DNA of 64,000 nucleotides, taken from the NCBI RefSeq assembly GCF_900102425.1, contig NZ_FNBT01000002.1, positions 434,001-498,000 on the forward strand, in the 5' to 3' direction. The notes under the pieces are model-generated. The model was not told where the DNA came from, searched no databases, and worked only from the letters and a program-made list of their open reading frames with translations. Of the stretch, positions 7,787-16,118 are shown piece after piece (the stretch's first letter is position 1; each line of letters opens with the position of its first letter). The position numbers and the translations under genes were made by a program. This DNA is from Blastococcus aurantiacus (GTDB lineage Bacteria; Actinomycetota; Actinomycetes; Mycobacteriales; Geodermatophilaceae).

Positions 7787-9828
7787 AGGGCATCGCCAAG
7801 GCCGCCGTGCCCGTCGGCGTCGTCGCGATCGTGCTCATGCTGGTCGTGCCCATGCCGGCCGCCCTGATGGACCTGCTCATCGGGCTGAACCTCGCGCTCT
7901 CGTTGCTCATCCTGCTGGTGGCCATGCAGATCCGGCGCCCGCTGGACTTCGCGGTCTTCCCCTCGCTGCTGCTCATCGCGACGCTGTTCCGGCTGGCCCT
8001 GAACGTCTCCTCGACGCGGCTGGTGCTCACCGACGGCTACGCCGGCAAGGTGATCGAGGCCTTCGGCCACATCGTCATCGCCGGCTCGCTGGTCGTCGGC
8101 CTGGTGATCTTCGTGATCCTCACCGTGGTGCAGTTCGTCGTCATCACCAACGGTGCCGGCCGCGTGGCCGAGGTCGGCGCCCGCTTCACCCTCGACGCGA
8201 TGCCCGGCAAGCAGATGGCGATCGACGCCGACCTCAACGCCGGGCTGATCAACGAGGACCAGGCGCGCAAGCGCCGCCACGAGGTCACCGCCGAGGCCGA
8301 CTTCTACGGCTCGATGGACGGTGCGTCGAAGTTCGTCAAGGGCGACGCCATCGCCGGCATCATCGTCACGCTGGTGAACCTGATCGGCGGGTTCGCGATC
8401 GGGGTCATGCAGCGCGGTCTTGCCCCCGCCGAGGCGGTCTCCACCTACTCGCTGCTGACCGTCGGCGACGGCCTGGTCTCCATGATCCCGGCGCTTCTGA
8501 TGTCCACCGCGACCGGCATCATCGTGACCCGGTCGGCCACCGAGGGCGACATGGGCACCGACCTGATCGCCCAGCTGGGCCGGTTCAAGCAGCCGGTCCA
8601 GATCGCCGGCGGCGCCGCCCTCGCCCTCTGCCTGATCCCCGGCCTCCCGAAGCTGCCGTTCCTGCTCGTCGGCGGGCTCTTCCTCATCCTGTCCACCCGC
8701 ATGACCGACGCGCCGGAGATCGACGAGGAGGCCGAGGCCGCGGCAGCCGCCGCCGAGGCCGAGCCGCAGCCGGACTCGCACGAGGCGATCGTCGAGAAGA
8801 TGCGAGTGGACCCGCTGGAGCTCGAGGTGGCCTACGACCTGGTGGAGCTGGTCGACACCGCGCGCGGCGGCGACCTGCTCGACCGCGTCAAGGCGCTGCG
8901 CCGCAAGGTGGCCATGGAGACCGGCCTGGTCATCCCGCTGGTGCGCACCCGCGACAACCTGGATCTGCAGGGGTCCCAGTACGTCATCTGGCTCAACGGC
9001 GTCCCCGCGGCCAAGGGCATCTCCCCCGCCGGCACCGTGCTCGCGATCGGCGACAACCTCGAGGGGCTGCCGGGCAAGGCCACCCGAGAGCCGGTGTTCG
9101 GGCTGGCCGCCAAGTGGGTCCCGGTCGAGCTCCAGCGCGCCGCCGAGATGGCCGGCGCCACCGTCGTCGATCGCTCCTCGGTCATCACCACGCACCTGGC
9201 CGAGGTCGTCCGCCAGAACGCCGCGGACCTGCTCGGACGCGAGGACGTGCGCCTGCTCGTGGAGATGATCCGCCGGACGCACCCCGTCGTCGTCGAGGAA
9301 CTGACCCCCGCGCTGCTCACCCTGGGAGAGGTGCAACGCGTGTTGCACGCGTTGCTCGAAGAGGGTGTGTCGATCCGGGACCTGGTCCGCATCTTCGAGG
9401 CACTCTCTGTGCGTGCGAAGCAGTCGACCGACCTCGACGGACTGGTCGAGGCCGCCCGCTCCGCACTCGGCTCGGCGATCAGCCACCCGTACGTGACCCC
9501 CGACGAGCGACTGCACGTCTTCACCCTCGAGCCCGCCTTCGAGCAGCGGCTCCTGGAGTCGGTCCGGCAGACCGAGGGCGGTGCCGTGCTGGCCCTGGAC
9601 GCCGGCGCCGTCGACGCCCTGGTCGTCGGGTGCAGCGGACTGCTGGAGGACGCCGAGCGCCAGGGCCTGTCGCCCGTGCTCGTCTGCTCGCCGCAGGTCA
9701 GGTCCGCGCTGGCCCGGCTGATGCGCCAGGTCCTGCCCCGCCTTCCGGTGATCTCGTACGCCGAGGTCTCCCGGACCGCACAGATCGAGTCGCTGGGAGT
9801 GGTGAGCGGTGCCGTTGCGATCCGTTGA
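7783..9828 (+). CDS. flhA: Flagellar export protein FlhA
   Basis: FlhA is the proton-driven export component with a cytoplasmic ring that docks chaperone-substrate complexes. The 681-residue protein has about eight N-terminal membrane segments (1-310) with family motifs RPLDFAVFPSLLLIATLFRL, LALNVSSTRLVL and, in the loop, MPGKQMAIDADLNAGLI and VKGDAIAGIIV. An acidic linker (about 310-335) leads to the cytoplasmic domain. No ATG or GTG lies upstream in frame before a stop, so GTG 7783 is the only start. The last 20 bases overlap flhF. Confidence 0.97.
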   Translation: MKGIAKAAVPVGVVAIVLMLVVPMPAALMDLLIGLNLALSLLILLVAMQIRRPLDFAVFPSLLLIATLFRLALNVSSTRLVLTDGYAGKVIEAFGHIVIAGSLVVGLVIFVILTVVQFVVITNGAGRVAEVGARFTLDAMPGKQMAIDADLNAGLINEDQARKRRHEVTAEADFYGSMDGASKFVKGDAIAGIIVTLVNLIGGFAIGVMQRGLAPAEAVSTYSLLTVGDGLVSMIPALLMSTATGIIVTRSATEGDMGTDLIAQLGRFKQPVQIAGGAALALCLIPGLPKLPFLLVGGLFLILSTRMTDAPEIDEEAEAAAAAAEAEPQPDSHEAIVEKMRVDPLELEVAYDLVELVDTARGGDLLDRVKALRRKVAMETGLVIPLVRTRDNLDLQGSQYVIWLNGVPAAKGISPAGTVLAIGDNLEGLPGKATREPVFGLAAKWVPVELQRAAEMAGATVVDRSSVITTHLAEVVRQNAADLLGREDVRLLVEMIRRTHPVVVEELTPALLTLGEVQRVLHALLEEGVSIRDLVRIFEALSVRAKQSTDLDGLVEAARSALGSAISHPYVTPDERLHVFTLEPAFEQRLLESVRQTEGGAVLALDAGAVDALVVGCSGLLEDAERQGLSPVLVCSPQVRSALARLMRQVLPRLPVISYAEVSRTAQIESLGVVSGAVAIR

Positions 9829-12800
9829 GGCTGCCACCCGCGACGACGCCATCGCGGCCGCGCGGGAGCAGTTCGGCCCGGCCGCCCGCGTCGTCGGGGT
9901 CCGTCGCGTCCGCTCGGGCGGGGTGCTCGGGTTCTTCGCGACCGAGCGCTACGTCGCCGAGGTCGCACCCGACCCGTACGGCGTCCCGGGCCTGCCCGTG
10001 GCCGTCCCCGCCCGGCCCGCCGGCGCACTGACCGAGGACCCCGACACCGGATCGCTGGCCGCCTTCGGCTCGCCGCTGGCCTCGGCCGCACCGGCCCGGG
10101 CGCGTACGGCACCCCCGCGCAACGGCGCTGCCGCGTGGGCCGCCGAGGCAGCCCGGCCCGTCGCTGCGGCGGCCCGGAACGACGTCCGCGCCACCGCCAC
10201 CGCGGGCGCCACCGCCACGGCCGCCCGTCGTACCGAGGTGCCGGCCCCCCGGTCCCGGCCCGCCGACGACGAGCGCGTCGACGAGCTCGCCGGACTCCTG
10301 GGCATGGCCGGCACGCCGGCCGAGCCGCGGCGGAGCACGCCGGCCCCGGCCCCGCGGGCCGGAGCCCCGGAAGTCACACCCCGACCCGGTGTCTCGCTCG
10401 CCAGCTTCCCGCGCGCCACGCGGGAGACCTCGCCGCCGCCCCTGGCGGACGAGGCGGCTGCCGACGACGAGGCGGGTGACGCGCCCTCGCCCTTCACCGC
10501 CGCGCTCGCGCGGATGGTGGCCGGCGACCGCGACGTGCAGCACGCGGTGCGCGAGGCACTGGAGACCGCCGACGGGACGCGGTCCGCGGCCGAGCGGGCC
10601 GTGCCGGATCCCGAGCCCGAGGCCTCCCCCGCAGTGGAAGTCGAACCAACGAAGCCAGCGGTGTGGTCGCGTACGACCCGCCAGAAGGAGGAAACGGTGG
10701 GAGACCAGGTCATCGCGCCGCCCTCCACGTCGGTCGACGAGCGGACGGGATCCGCCTCGTGGGCGGACGAGCTCGCATTCGCCGACGAGGCGTTCACGAC
10801 CGAGTCGTTCGCGCACGAGGCCCTCACGGACGAGGCCTTCTCCACCGAGGCCTTCTCCACCGAGGCGTTCGCGGAGGAGTCCTTCGTCCGCGATGCCGTG
10901 GTCCGGGAGCCGCTCGTGCGCGAGGCCGTCGTCCGCGAGCCCTCCGCCGACTCCCTCCTCACCGGGTCGGACGCCGGCGAGGCGTCCTCCGGTCGGACGC
11001 CGGTCGAGGAGCCGCCCGCGGCCAGCTCGACGCCGGTCTCGCGGGAGGAGGCGATCGCCGAGGTGCTGCGCGCGGCCCTGGCCGAGGGACACTCCGACGA
11101 CGCGCTGGCCGGCATCCTGCGCAGGGTGGTCGCCGGCGATGCGCCGCAGACCGCTCCGGTCGAGCCCGCCGCCGTCCTGGCGACGGAGCCCGCCCCGGCG
11201 GCACCCGAGACCGGACCCGCCGTGGACGTGGCCCCCGAGCCCGTCGCCGAGGTCGCCGCGGTTACCGACCTCTTCGGCCCCGTGCCGACTCCCGCGGCAC
11301 CGGCACCGGCACCGGCACCGGCACCGGCAACGGCTCCGGCCACGCCCGCCGCCGTCCCGTCGCTCTCCACCGGGCTGTGGGGCGAGGTCATCGCGGCACC
11401 GGCGGTCGTCGCTCCTGCCGACGAGCCGGATGCGCCGATCCGGGCGGAGGTGGCGCATGCCCGGCCGACCCCCGCTGCCGAGACGCCGTCGACCCCGGCT
11501 GAGGAGCCACTCGCCGGCACCTCGCTCTTCGGCGCGCCCGCGCCGGCCACCACCGCTCCCGAGCAGGTGGCCGAGACGGACGTCGCGGCCCCCGCCGAGA
11601 CCGGCACCGACCTGGACGGGGCCGGCAGCACCGAGGCCGCCGTCGCGGAGACCGCTGTCCCGGAGACCGCGGTCGCCGAGACCGCCGTCGCCGAGACCAC
11701 GGTCGCCGAGACCACGGTGGCCGCCGCGGAGCTCGAGGTCGCGCCCGTGCTGGCCCGCACCGCGAGCGACCCCGCGCCCGTCGGCCGGTCGATGACGATG
11801 GACGAGACCACCGTCATGCCGCCGCTGTCCCTGCTTCCCGGATCGCCGTCCCGGGGCCGCGGGCTGCCGCCCGTCCCCCCACGGACCGGCCGGCCGCCCG
11901 TGCCGCCGTCGCAGTCCCGCGTCCCGGCCACGCCGCCGACCGCATCGTCGGGTGCAGCCTCGCCCGCCACCCGCGGTGCCGACGACGTCCCGGCGTCCTC
12001 CCGCACGCCCGAGCTGCTGGCCACCGTGACCCGGCTGCCCGTCGGTCCCCTGATGGCCGCGCCCGAGACGCCGGACATGCCGGAGCTCGCCGACCTCGCG
12101 GACCTGATCGAGGCCGACGGCTCCGGGCTGCTGGACGCACCGGAGCTGCCCGCCGCTGTTTCCGCGCGCCCCTCGCGGGTGCGCATCGCGCCGCCGAGCA
12201 CGCCGGCCGAGGTCGTCTCGCGGCTGTCCGCGCTCGGCGTCCCCGCCGACCTGCTCGGCCCTGCCTTCACCGCGGATGTCGCGGCCGACGGCATCTACGC
12301 CGCGCTCACCCGCGTACTCGGGCAGCGACTGCCGGAGGCTCCCGAGCTGCCGAGCGGCGCCGGGGACGTGCTGTTCGTCGTGGGTCCGGGCGTCGAGACC
12401 CTGCGCGCGGCGCGCTCGCTGGCCGCGACCATGCGGCTGGACCCCGACCGGGTGCAGTGGGCCACCCGCGGTGACCTGGTCGGCCTCTCCCCCGAGACCA
12501 GCCGGATGAGCACGATCGACGCCGCGCTGCGCCGTCGGCAGGACGCCGCCGCCTCCGGCAGCGTCACGATCGTCGCCGTGGACGCGCCCCTGCGCTCCGA
12601 CGCGTACTGGATGGCGCAGATGCTGGCCATCTGGACACCGGTCGCGGTGTGGGCGGTCGTCGAGGCGACCCGCAAGCCGGAGGACATCGAGCACTGGCTC
12701 GAGGGCCTGGCCCGCGTCGACGCGCTGATCGTGCAGGACACCGACCTGTCCGCCGACCCGGCCGTCGTCCTGGCCGACCTGGCCGCTCCGGTCGCCGTCG

Positions 12801-12874
12801 TCGACGGCCTGCGCGCCACCCCGCACCGGTGGGCCTCGGTCCTCTGCGAGCGGCTGGAGAGCGCACCCGCATGA
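9809..12874 (+). CDS. flhF: Oversized FlhF-like protein with degenerate GTPase domain
   Basis: FlhF is an SRP-family GTPase that places the flagellum. The first 50 residues match its N-domain (EAATRDDAIAAAREQFGPAA, then GGVLGFFATERYVAEV). The last 240 align with the G domain in order, but the nucleotide motifs are gone. The P-loop reads GPGVETLRAARSLA instead of GPTGVGKTTT-type, DTAG is replaced by VDAP, and TKxD by VQDTD. The end (VAVVDGLRATPHRW) keeps the FlhF closing strand. About 750 residues between are low-complexity Ala/Pro/Glu, with two five-residue repeat tracts and an Ala-Pro run. At 1021 residues it is about twice the usual length. GTG 9809 lies inside flhA. It probably acts as a scaffold rather than a GTPase. 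Confidence 0.75.
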   Translation: MPLRSVEAATRDDAIAAAREQFGPAARVVGVRRVRSGGVLGFFATERYVAEVAPDPYGVPGLPVAVPARPAGALTEDPDTGSLAAFGSPLASAAPARARTAPPRNGAAAWAAEAARPVAAAARNDVRATATAGATATAARRTEVPAPRSRPADDERVDELAGLLGMAGTPAEPRRSTPAPAPRAGAPEVTPRPGVSLASFPRATRETSPPPLADEAAADDEAGDAPSPFTAALARMVAGDRDVQHAVREALETADGTRSAAERAVPDPEPEASPAVEVEPTKPAVWSRTTRQKEETVGDQVIAPPSTSVDERTGSASWADELAFADEAFTTESFAHEALTDEAFSTEAFSTEAFAEESFVRDAVVREPLVREAVVREPSADSLLTGSDAGEASSGRTPVEEPPAASSTPVSREEAIAEVLRAALAEGHSDDALAGILRRVVAGDAPQTAPVEPAAVLATEPAPAAPETGPAVDVAPEPVAEVAAVTDLFGPVPTPAAPAPAPAPAPATAPATPAAVPSLSTGLWGEVIAAPAVVAPADEPDAPIRAEVAHARPTPAAETPSTPAEEPLAGTSLFGAPAPATTAPEQVAETDVAAPAETGTDLDGAGSTEAAVAETAVPETAVAETAVAETTVAETTVAAAELEVAPVLARTASDPAPVGRSMTMDETTVMPPLSLLPGSPSRGRGLPPVPPRTGRPPVPPSQSRVPATPPTASSGAASPATRGADDVPASSRTPELLATVTRLPVGPLMAAPETPDMPELADLADLIEADGSGLLDAPELPAAVSARPSRVRIAPPSTPAEVVSRLSALGVPADLLGPAFTADVAADGIYAALTRVLGQRLPEAPELPSGAGDVLFVVGPGVETLRAARSLAATMRLDPDRVQWATRGDLVGLSPETSRMSTIDAALRRRQDAAASGSVTIVAVDAPLRSDAYWMAQMLAIWTPVAVWAVVEATRKPEDIEHWLEGLARVDALIVQDTDLSADPAVVLADLAAPVAVVDGLRATPHRWASVLCERLESAPA
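10776..10950 (+). repeat. 15-bp-period repeat (pentad repeats) inside flhF
   Basis: About eleven successive five-residue units of the form EAFST/EAFAE/ESFVR/DAVVR/EPLVR run through residues 325-380 of the FlhF-like protein. Each unit starts with an acidic residue. The underlying DNA repeats gag-gcc-ttc-tcc-acc with divergence, so the unit is 15 bp. Confidence 0.8.
11296..11329 (+). repeat. Hexanucleotide GGCACC run inside flhF
   Basis: Five perfect tandem copies of GGCACC (11296-11325) and a partial sixth encode an Ala-Pro run. Being a multiple of three, slippage would change length but not frame. Confidence 0.85.
11635..11733 (+). repeat. Second 15-bp-period repeat inside flhF
   Basis: Six consecutive pentads of the form TAVAE/TTVAE (residues about 610-641) are encoded by near-identical 15-bp units (gagaccgccgtcgcc type). 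The sequence differs from the first tract but has the same five-residue period. Confidence 0.8.
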
Positions 12875-13116
12875 ACCCGTTGCGCTGGGACGTGCTCCTC
12901 GTCGGGTTCGTGCTGGCTCTCCCGGTGCTCGCGCTCGGGCTCCGGGGTGATCTCAGCGCCGACGAGGTGATGGTGCGGCTGCCGTGGTGCCTGGCCGCGG
13001 GCTGGGGTGCGGTGGCGCTGCTCCGGATGGCGAGTGCTCCGCGGACGCCGGCCGGCGCGACGAGCGGGCCCAAGCGCCCCGAGCGGCCGGCTCGCGAGGA
13101 CGAACCCGCCGCCTGA
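12871..13116 (+). CDS. Small two-helix membrane protein coupled to flhF
   Basis: The ATG overlaps the flhF stop (ATGA). The 81 residues contain two probable membrane helices (about 8-24, LLVGFVLALPVLALGL, and 38-54, WCLAAGWGAVALLRMA) and a charged Pro/Arg-rich C-terminal tail. I do not recognise the family. The coupling to the flhF-like gene suggests a partner role in flagellar placement or assembly, which is inference from position only. It is the last gene of the flagellar run. Confidence 0.65.
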   Translation: MNPLRWDVLLVGFVLALPVLALGLRGDLSADEVMVRLPWCLAAGWGAVALLRMASAPRTPAGATSGPKRPERPAREDEPAA

Positions 13117-13218
13117 CCCGGCACCGGGGTGGCTCCGGCGCCCGGATCGCCACCTTCTCGGGTGTCCACAGGCACGACCCCAGTCCACCGGCCGGCGTCG
13201 CTGGGGCCCGGGTGACCG

Positions 13219-14084
13219 GTGGCGGGCCAGCGTGTCCGGGTGACGACCTCCGACCCGCGACCATCCCTCCACCTGCGCCGCAACGCCGTCCGGGACGGGT
13301 GCTCCGAGGATCCCGCCGAGCGTCACCGCCTGCTCGTCCGCGCCACGCTCGCCGGCCTCCGGCTGAGCGCCGTGGTGAGCCACCAGTCGGCGGCGGTGCT
13401 GCACGGGCTCCCGCTCTGGGACGTCCGCTGGACCGGGTGCACGTCACCCGTCGCCCGGCCGCCTCGAACGACACGGCTCGGGTTCTGCGGTGCCACGTCG
13501 CCCGCCTCCGGGACGACGAGATCGATGAGGTCGACGGACTCGCGGTCACCTCCCTCGCGCGCACGGCCCTCGACCTGGCGCGGTCACTTCCGCACGAGGC
13601 GGCGGTCGTCGCCCTGGACGCGGCCCTGCACCAGGGGCGGCTGCACCGCGACGTCCTCCGCGAACGGCTCTTCGACCTCGCTGGGGCACCCGGCAGTCGA
13701 GCGGCGGCACGGGCGGTCGACTTCGCGGACGGTCGCAGCGAGAGCGTCGGCGAGTCGCGCAGCCGCGTCCTGCTGCACCGCTGGGGCGTGGGTCCCTCGT
13801 CGCTGCCGTTCGAGGTCCGCGGCGGGGACGGCCTCCTGGTCGCGCGGACCGACTTCGCGTGGGAGGAGCACGGCCTGCTCGGCGAGTTCGACGGGCGGGT
13901 GAAGTACGGCCGGCTCCTGCGCCCGGGCCAGGAACCCGGCGACGCCGTGTTCGCGGAGAAGCGCCGCGAGGACGCCGTCCGGGACGAGGGGTGGGGCGTG
14001 ACGCGATGGGTGTGGGCCGACCTGGTTACGGGCCACCGGTTGGCCGCACGCGTGCGCAGGGCGCTGGACCGGGCCCGGCGCTAG
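13219..14084 (+). pseudogene. Frameshifted DUF559/AbiEi-like gene
   Basis: Two frames together encode one protein. The first (GTG 13219 or 13240) reads DPAERHRLLVRATLAGLRLS, then VVSHQSAAVLHGLPLWDV. At 13425 the reading continues one base back in another frame with PLDRVHVTRRPAASND and RLRDDEIDEVDGLAVTSLA, ending in FDGRVKYGRLLRPGQEPGD and RWVWADL at TAG 14082-14084. This is the family of AbiEi-like N-terminal plus DUF559 (Vsr-like) C-terminal proteins, often multi-copy in these actinobacteria. The intact order would be GTC-CCG where the DNA has GTCCG, so one C is missing. The segment between LHLRRNAVRDGC and DPAERHR also looks shorter than in relatives. Either decayed or a sequencing error in a C run. 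Confidence 0.75.
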
Positions 14085-14099
14085 CCCACTCCTGGGGTG

Positions 14100-14145
14100 T
14101 TCCTCGCGCTCATGGGGTCCTGCAGAACCCCATGAGCGCGAGGAA
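14100..14145. terminator. Perfect 19-bp bidirectional terminator hairpin
   Basis: Bases 14100-14118 are the exact reverse complement of 14127-14145 with an eight-base loop. It lies between two convergent genes (the DUF559 pseudogene and phoH2), so it can stop transcription from both sides. Confidence 0.85.
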
Positions 14146-14168
14146 GACCGCACCGGCCGGAGGCGGGG

Positions 14169-15464
14169 TCAGAGCGGGAGGTCCTCCAGCATCTCGGTGA
14201 CCAGCGCCGCGATCGGCGAGCGCTCCGAGCGGGTCAGCGTCATGTGGGCGAACAGCGGGTGCCCCTTGAGGTTCTCCACCACCGCCGCGATGCCGTCGTG
14301 CCGACCCACCCGCAGGTTGTCGCGCTGGGCGACGTCGTGGGTGAGCACCACCCGCGAGCCGGCACCCAGCCTGGACAGCACGGTCAGCAGCACGCCGCGC
14401 TCCAGGGACTGCGCCTCGTCGACGATGACGAAGGAGTCGTGCAGCGACCGCCCCCGGATGTGCGTGAGCGGCAGCACCTCGATGAGCCCGCGGTCGGCGA
14501 TCTCGTCCAGCACGGCGGGCGAGACCAGCGCGCCCAGGGTGTCGTAGACCGCCTGCGCCCAAGGCGACATCTTCTCGTTCTCGCTGCCGGGCAGGTAGCC
14601 CAGCTCCTGGCCACCGACGGCGTACAGCGGCCGGAAGATGACCACCTTCTTGTGCGCCCGGCGCTCCATCACCGACTCCAGCCCCGCGCAGAGGGCCAGC
14701 GCCGACTTGCCGGTGCCCGCGCGCCCGCCGAGGGAGACGATGCCGATCTCCGGGTCGAGGAGGAGGTCGAGGGCCACCCGCTGCTCGGCGGAGCGGCCGT
14801 GCAGCCCGAACGCCTCGCGGTCGCCGCGCACCAGCCGCACGTGCTTGTCCGGCAGCACCCGGCCCAGCGCCGACCCGCGCGAGGACAGCAGCACCAGCCC
14901 GGTGTGGGTGGGCAGCTCCGCGGCCGCAGGCAGGAAGGCCTGGCCGCTCTCGTACAGCTCGTCGATCTCGGCGTCGTCGACCGAGATCTCCGCCATCCCG
15001 GTCCAGCCGGTGTCGACGGCGTCGTGCACCCGGTACTCGTCGGTCGCCAGTCCGACCGCGGCCGCCTTCACCCGCAGCGGCACGTCCTTGGTGATGAGGC
15101 AGACGTCCCGGCCCTCGGCGCGGAGGTTGAGCGCGACGACCATGATCCGGCTGTCGTTGCTGTCGTTGCGGAAGCCGGCCGGCAGGACCGACGGGTCACT
15201 GTGGTTGAGCTCCACGTGCAGGGTGCCGCCGGCCTCCCCCACCGGCACCGGGGCGTCGAGCCGGCCGTGGCGGACGCGCAGGTCGTCGAGCATGCGCAGC
15301 GACTGTCGGGCGAACCAGCCCAGTTCGGGGTGGTCCCGCTTGCCCTCGAGCTCACCGATGACGACGAGCGGGAGCACCACGTCGGAGTCGCCGAACCGCA
15401 GCAGGGCGCCGGGGTCCGACAGCAGGACGGAGGTGTCGAGGACGTACGTGCGGCGAGGATTCAC
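14169..15464 (-). CDS. phoH2: PhoH2-type PIN-PhoH RNA helicase/RNase
   Basis: PhoH2 proteins join a PIN ribonuclease domain to a PhoH ATPase and unwind and cut RNA. The PIN domain (1-140) starts [14 protein letters not shown], with acidic residues D10, D104 (NDSRI) and D127. The PhoH domain has Walker [10 protein letters not shown] (246-254), Walker B VIVDEAQ, and the [16 protein letters not shown] segment. Length (431) fits M. tuberculosis Rv1095. The GTG start has GGGAG seven bases upstream. Mycobacterial phoH2 is preceded by a phoAT antitoxin-like gene; none is seen in the 280 bases before this gene. Confidence 0.93.
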   Translation of the reverse strand: MNPRRTYVLDTSVLLSDPGALLRFGDSDVVLPLVVIGELEGKRDHPELGWFARQSLRMLDDLRVRHGRLDAPVPVGEAGGTLHVELNHSDPSVLPAGFRNDSNDSRIMVVALNLRAEGRDVCLITKDVPLRVKAAAVGLATDEYRVHDAVDTGWTGMAEISVDDAEIDELYESGQAFLPAAAELPTHTGLVLLSSRGSALGRVLPDKHVRLVRGDREAFGLHGRSAEQRVALDLLLDPEIGIVSLGGRAGTGKSALALCAGLESVMERRAHKKVVIFRPLYAVGGQELGYLPGSENEKMSPWAQAVYDTLGALVSPAVLDEIADRGLIEVLPLTHIRGRSLHDSFVIVDEAQSLERGVLLTVLSRLGAGSRVVLTHDVAQRDNLRVGRHDGIAAVVENLKGHPLFAHMTLTRSERSPIAALVTEMLEDLPL

Positions 15465-15744
15465 GTGTCGGCTCCCGTGGGGCGCACAGCGCGCCCCGTC
15501 TCAGTGGCGGCCGGGCCCCGGCTCGGAGGCCGGGTGCCGGCCCCCCTGGTCGACGAACTCGTCAGCACCAACCGGGCCTCCCGTGCACGGCCCGGGCAAC
15601 TCCGGGCCGAACACCTGCGACGGTAGGACCGACCTACGACGAAAGCTCCGCGACCACCCCGAAGGGAACACAACGTTCACCTGGAGGGGTCACATCTGCC
15701 ACGCCCATCCCACCCTCCGGAGCGGGGTGGTCGGCCCGCCCCGG
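15465..15744. other. Non-coding gap upstream of phoH2
   Basis: These 280 bases separate phoH2 from the preceding minus-strand operon. I see no convincing gene. The AT-richer stretch at about 15610-15700 is likely to hold the phoH2 promoter, but no box matches TANNNT at a useful distance. Confidence 0.4.
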
Positions 15745-16113
15745 TCAGCCGCGCCGGCGGCCGTCCCACTCGTCGTACCCGGAGGGACGGCGCAGCGCGG
15801 GGCGTTCCACGGTGTCGGTGCGTTCCGCCGGGCGGGGACCGGGTGGCGCGTCCCGATGAGGGGGCGCGGCATCGTCGTCGGCCCAGTCGTCGTCGTCCCA
15901 GTAACCGGGCTCCTCGTCGTACCCGTCGTCGACGGTCGCCCCGCGCCGCCGCGGACGGAGGGCGAGCAGCGCCCACAGCAGGGGTACGGCCAGCACCGGC
16001 CACTGCACCGACGGCTCCCCCAGCCACAGCATGCCGACGACGAGGAAGACGGCCAGCCAGCCCGCCGTCCACAGCCCGAGCACCCGGGCGCGCTGCGGGT
16101 CGCGGCGGGGCAC
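15745..16113 (-). CDS. Small two-helix membrane protein with acidic tail
   Basis: The GTG at 16113 follows the DUF885 stop by five bases and gives 122 residues. Two probable membrane helices (about 10-27, LGLWTAGWLAVFLVVGML, and 33-48, WPVLAVPLLWALLALRP) are followed by a hydrophilic tail rich in Asp, Tyr and Arg (YDEEPGYWDDDDWADDD, then a Pro/Arg-rich end). No family is recognised. The tail could bind cations or the nucleotide-exchange side of a partner; nothing in the sequence decides this. It is probably the last gene of the uppS-DUF885 operon. Confidence 0.6.
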   Translation of the reverse strand: MPRRDPQRARVLGLWTAGWLAVFLVVGMLWLGEPSVQWPVLAVPLLWALLALRPRRRGATVDDGYDEEPGYWDDDDWADDDAAPPHRDAPPGPRPAERTDTVERPALRRPSGYDEWDGRRRG

Positions 16114-16118
16114 GGCGC

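Noticed and set aside
5128-9852. A stop-free frame of over 1500 codons on the minus strand opposite fliP-flhA
   Set aside because: It is a by-product of high GC at third positions. Its translation is rich in Arg, His, Gly and Gln with no domain, while the plus strand encodes clear flagellar proteins.
10776-11733. CRISPR-like or mobile repeat array
   Set aside because: The repeats are short, in frame, divergent in DNA and encode pentads within one continuous gene; there are no spacers.
12984-13218. N-terminal extension of the DUF559-like gene in the downstream frame
   Set aside because: The translation is Arg/Pro-rich and unrelated to the family; the conserved N-terminal part lies in the other frame.
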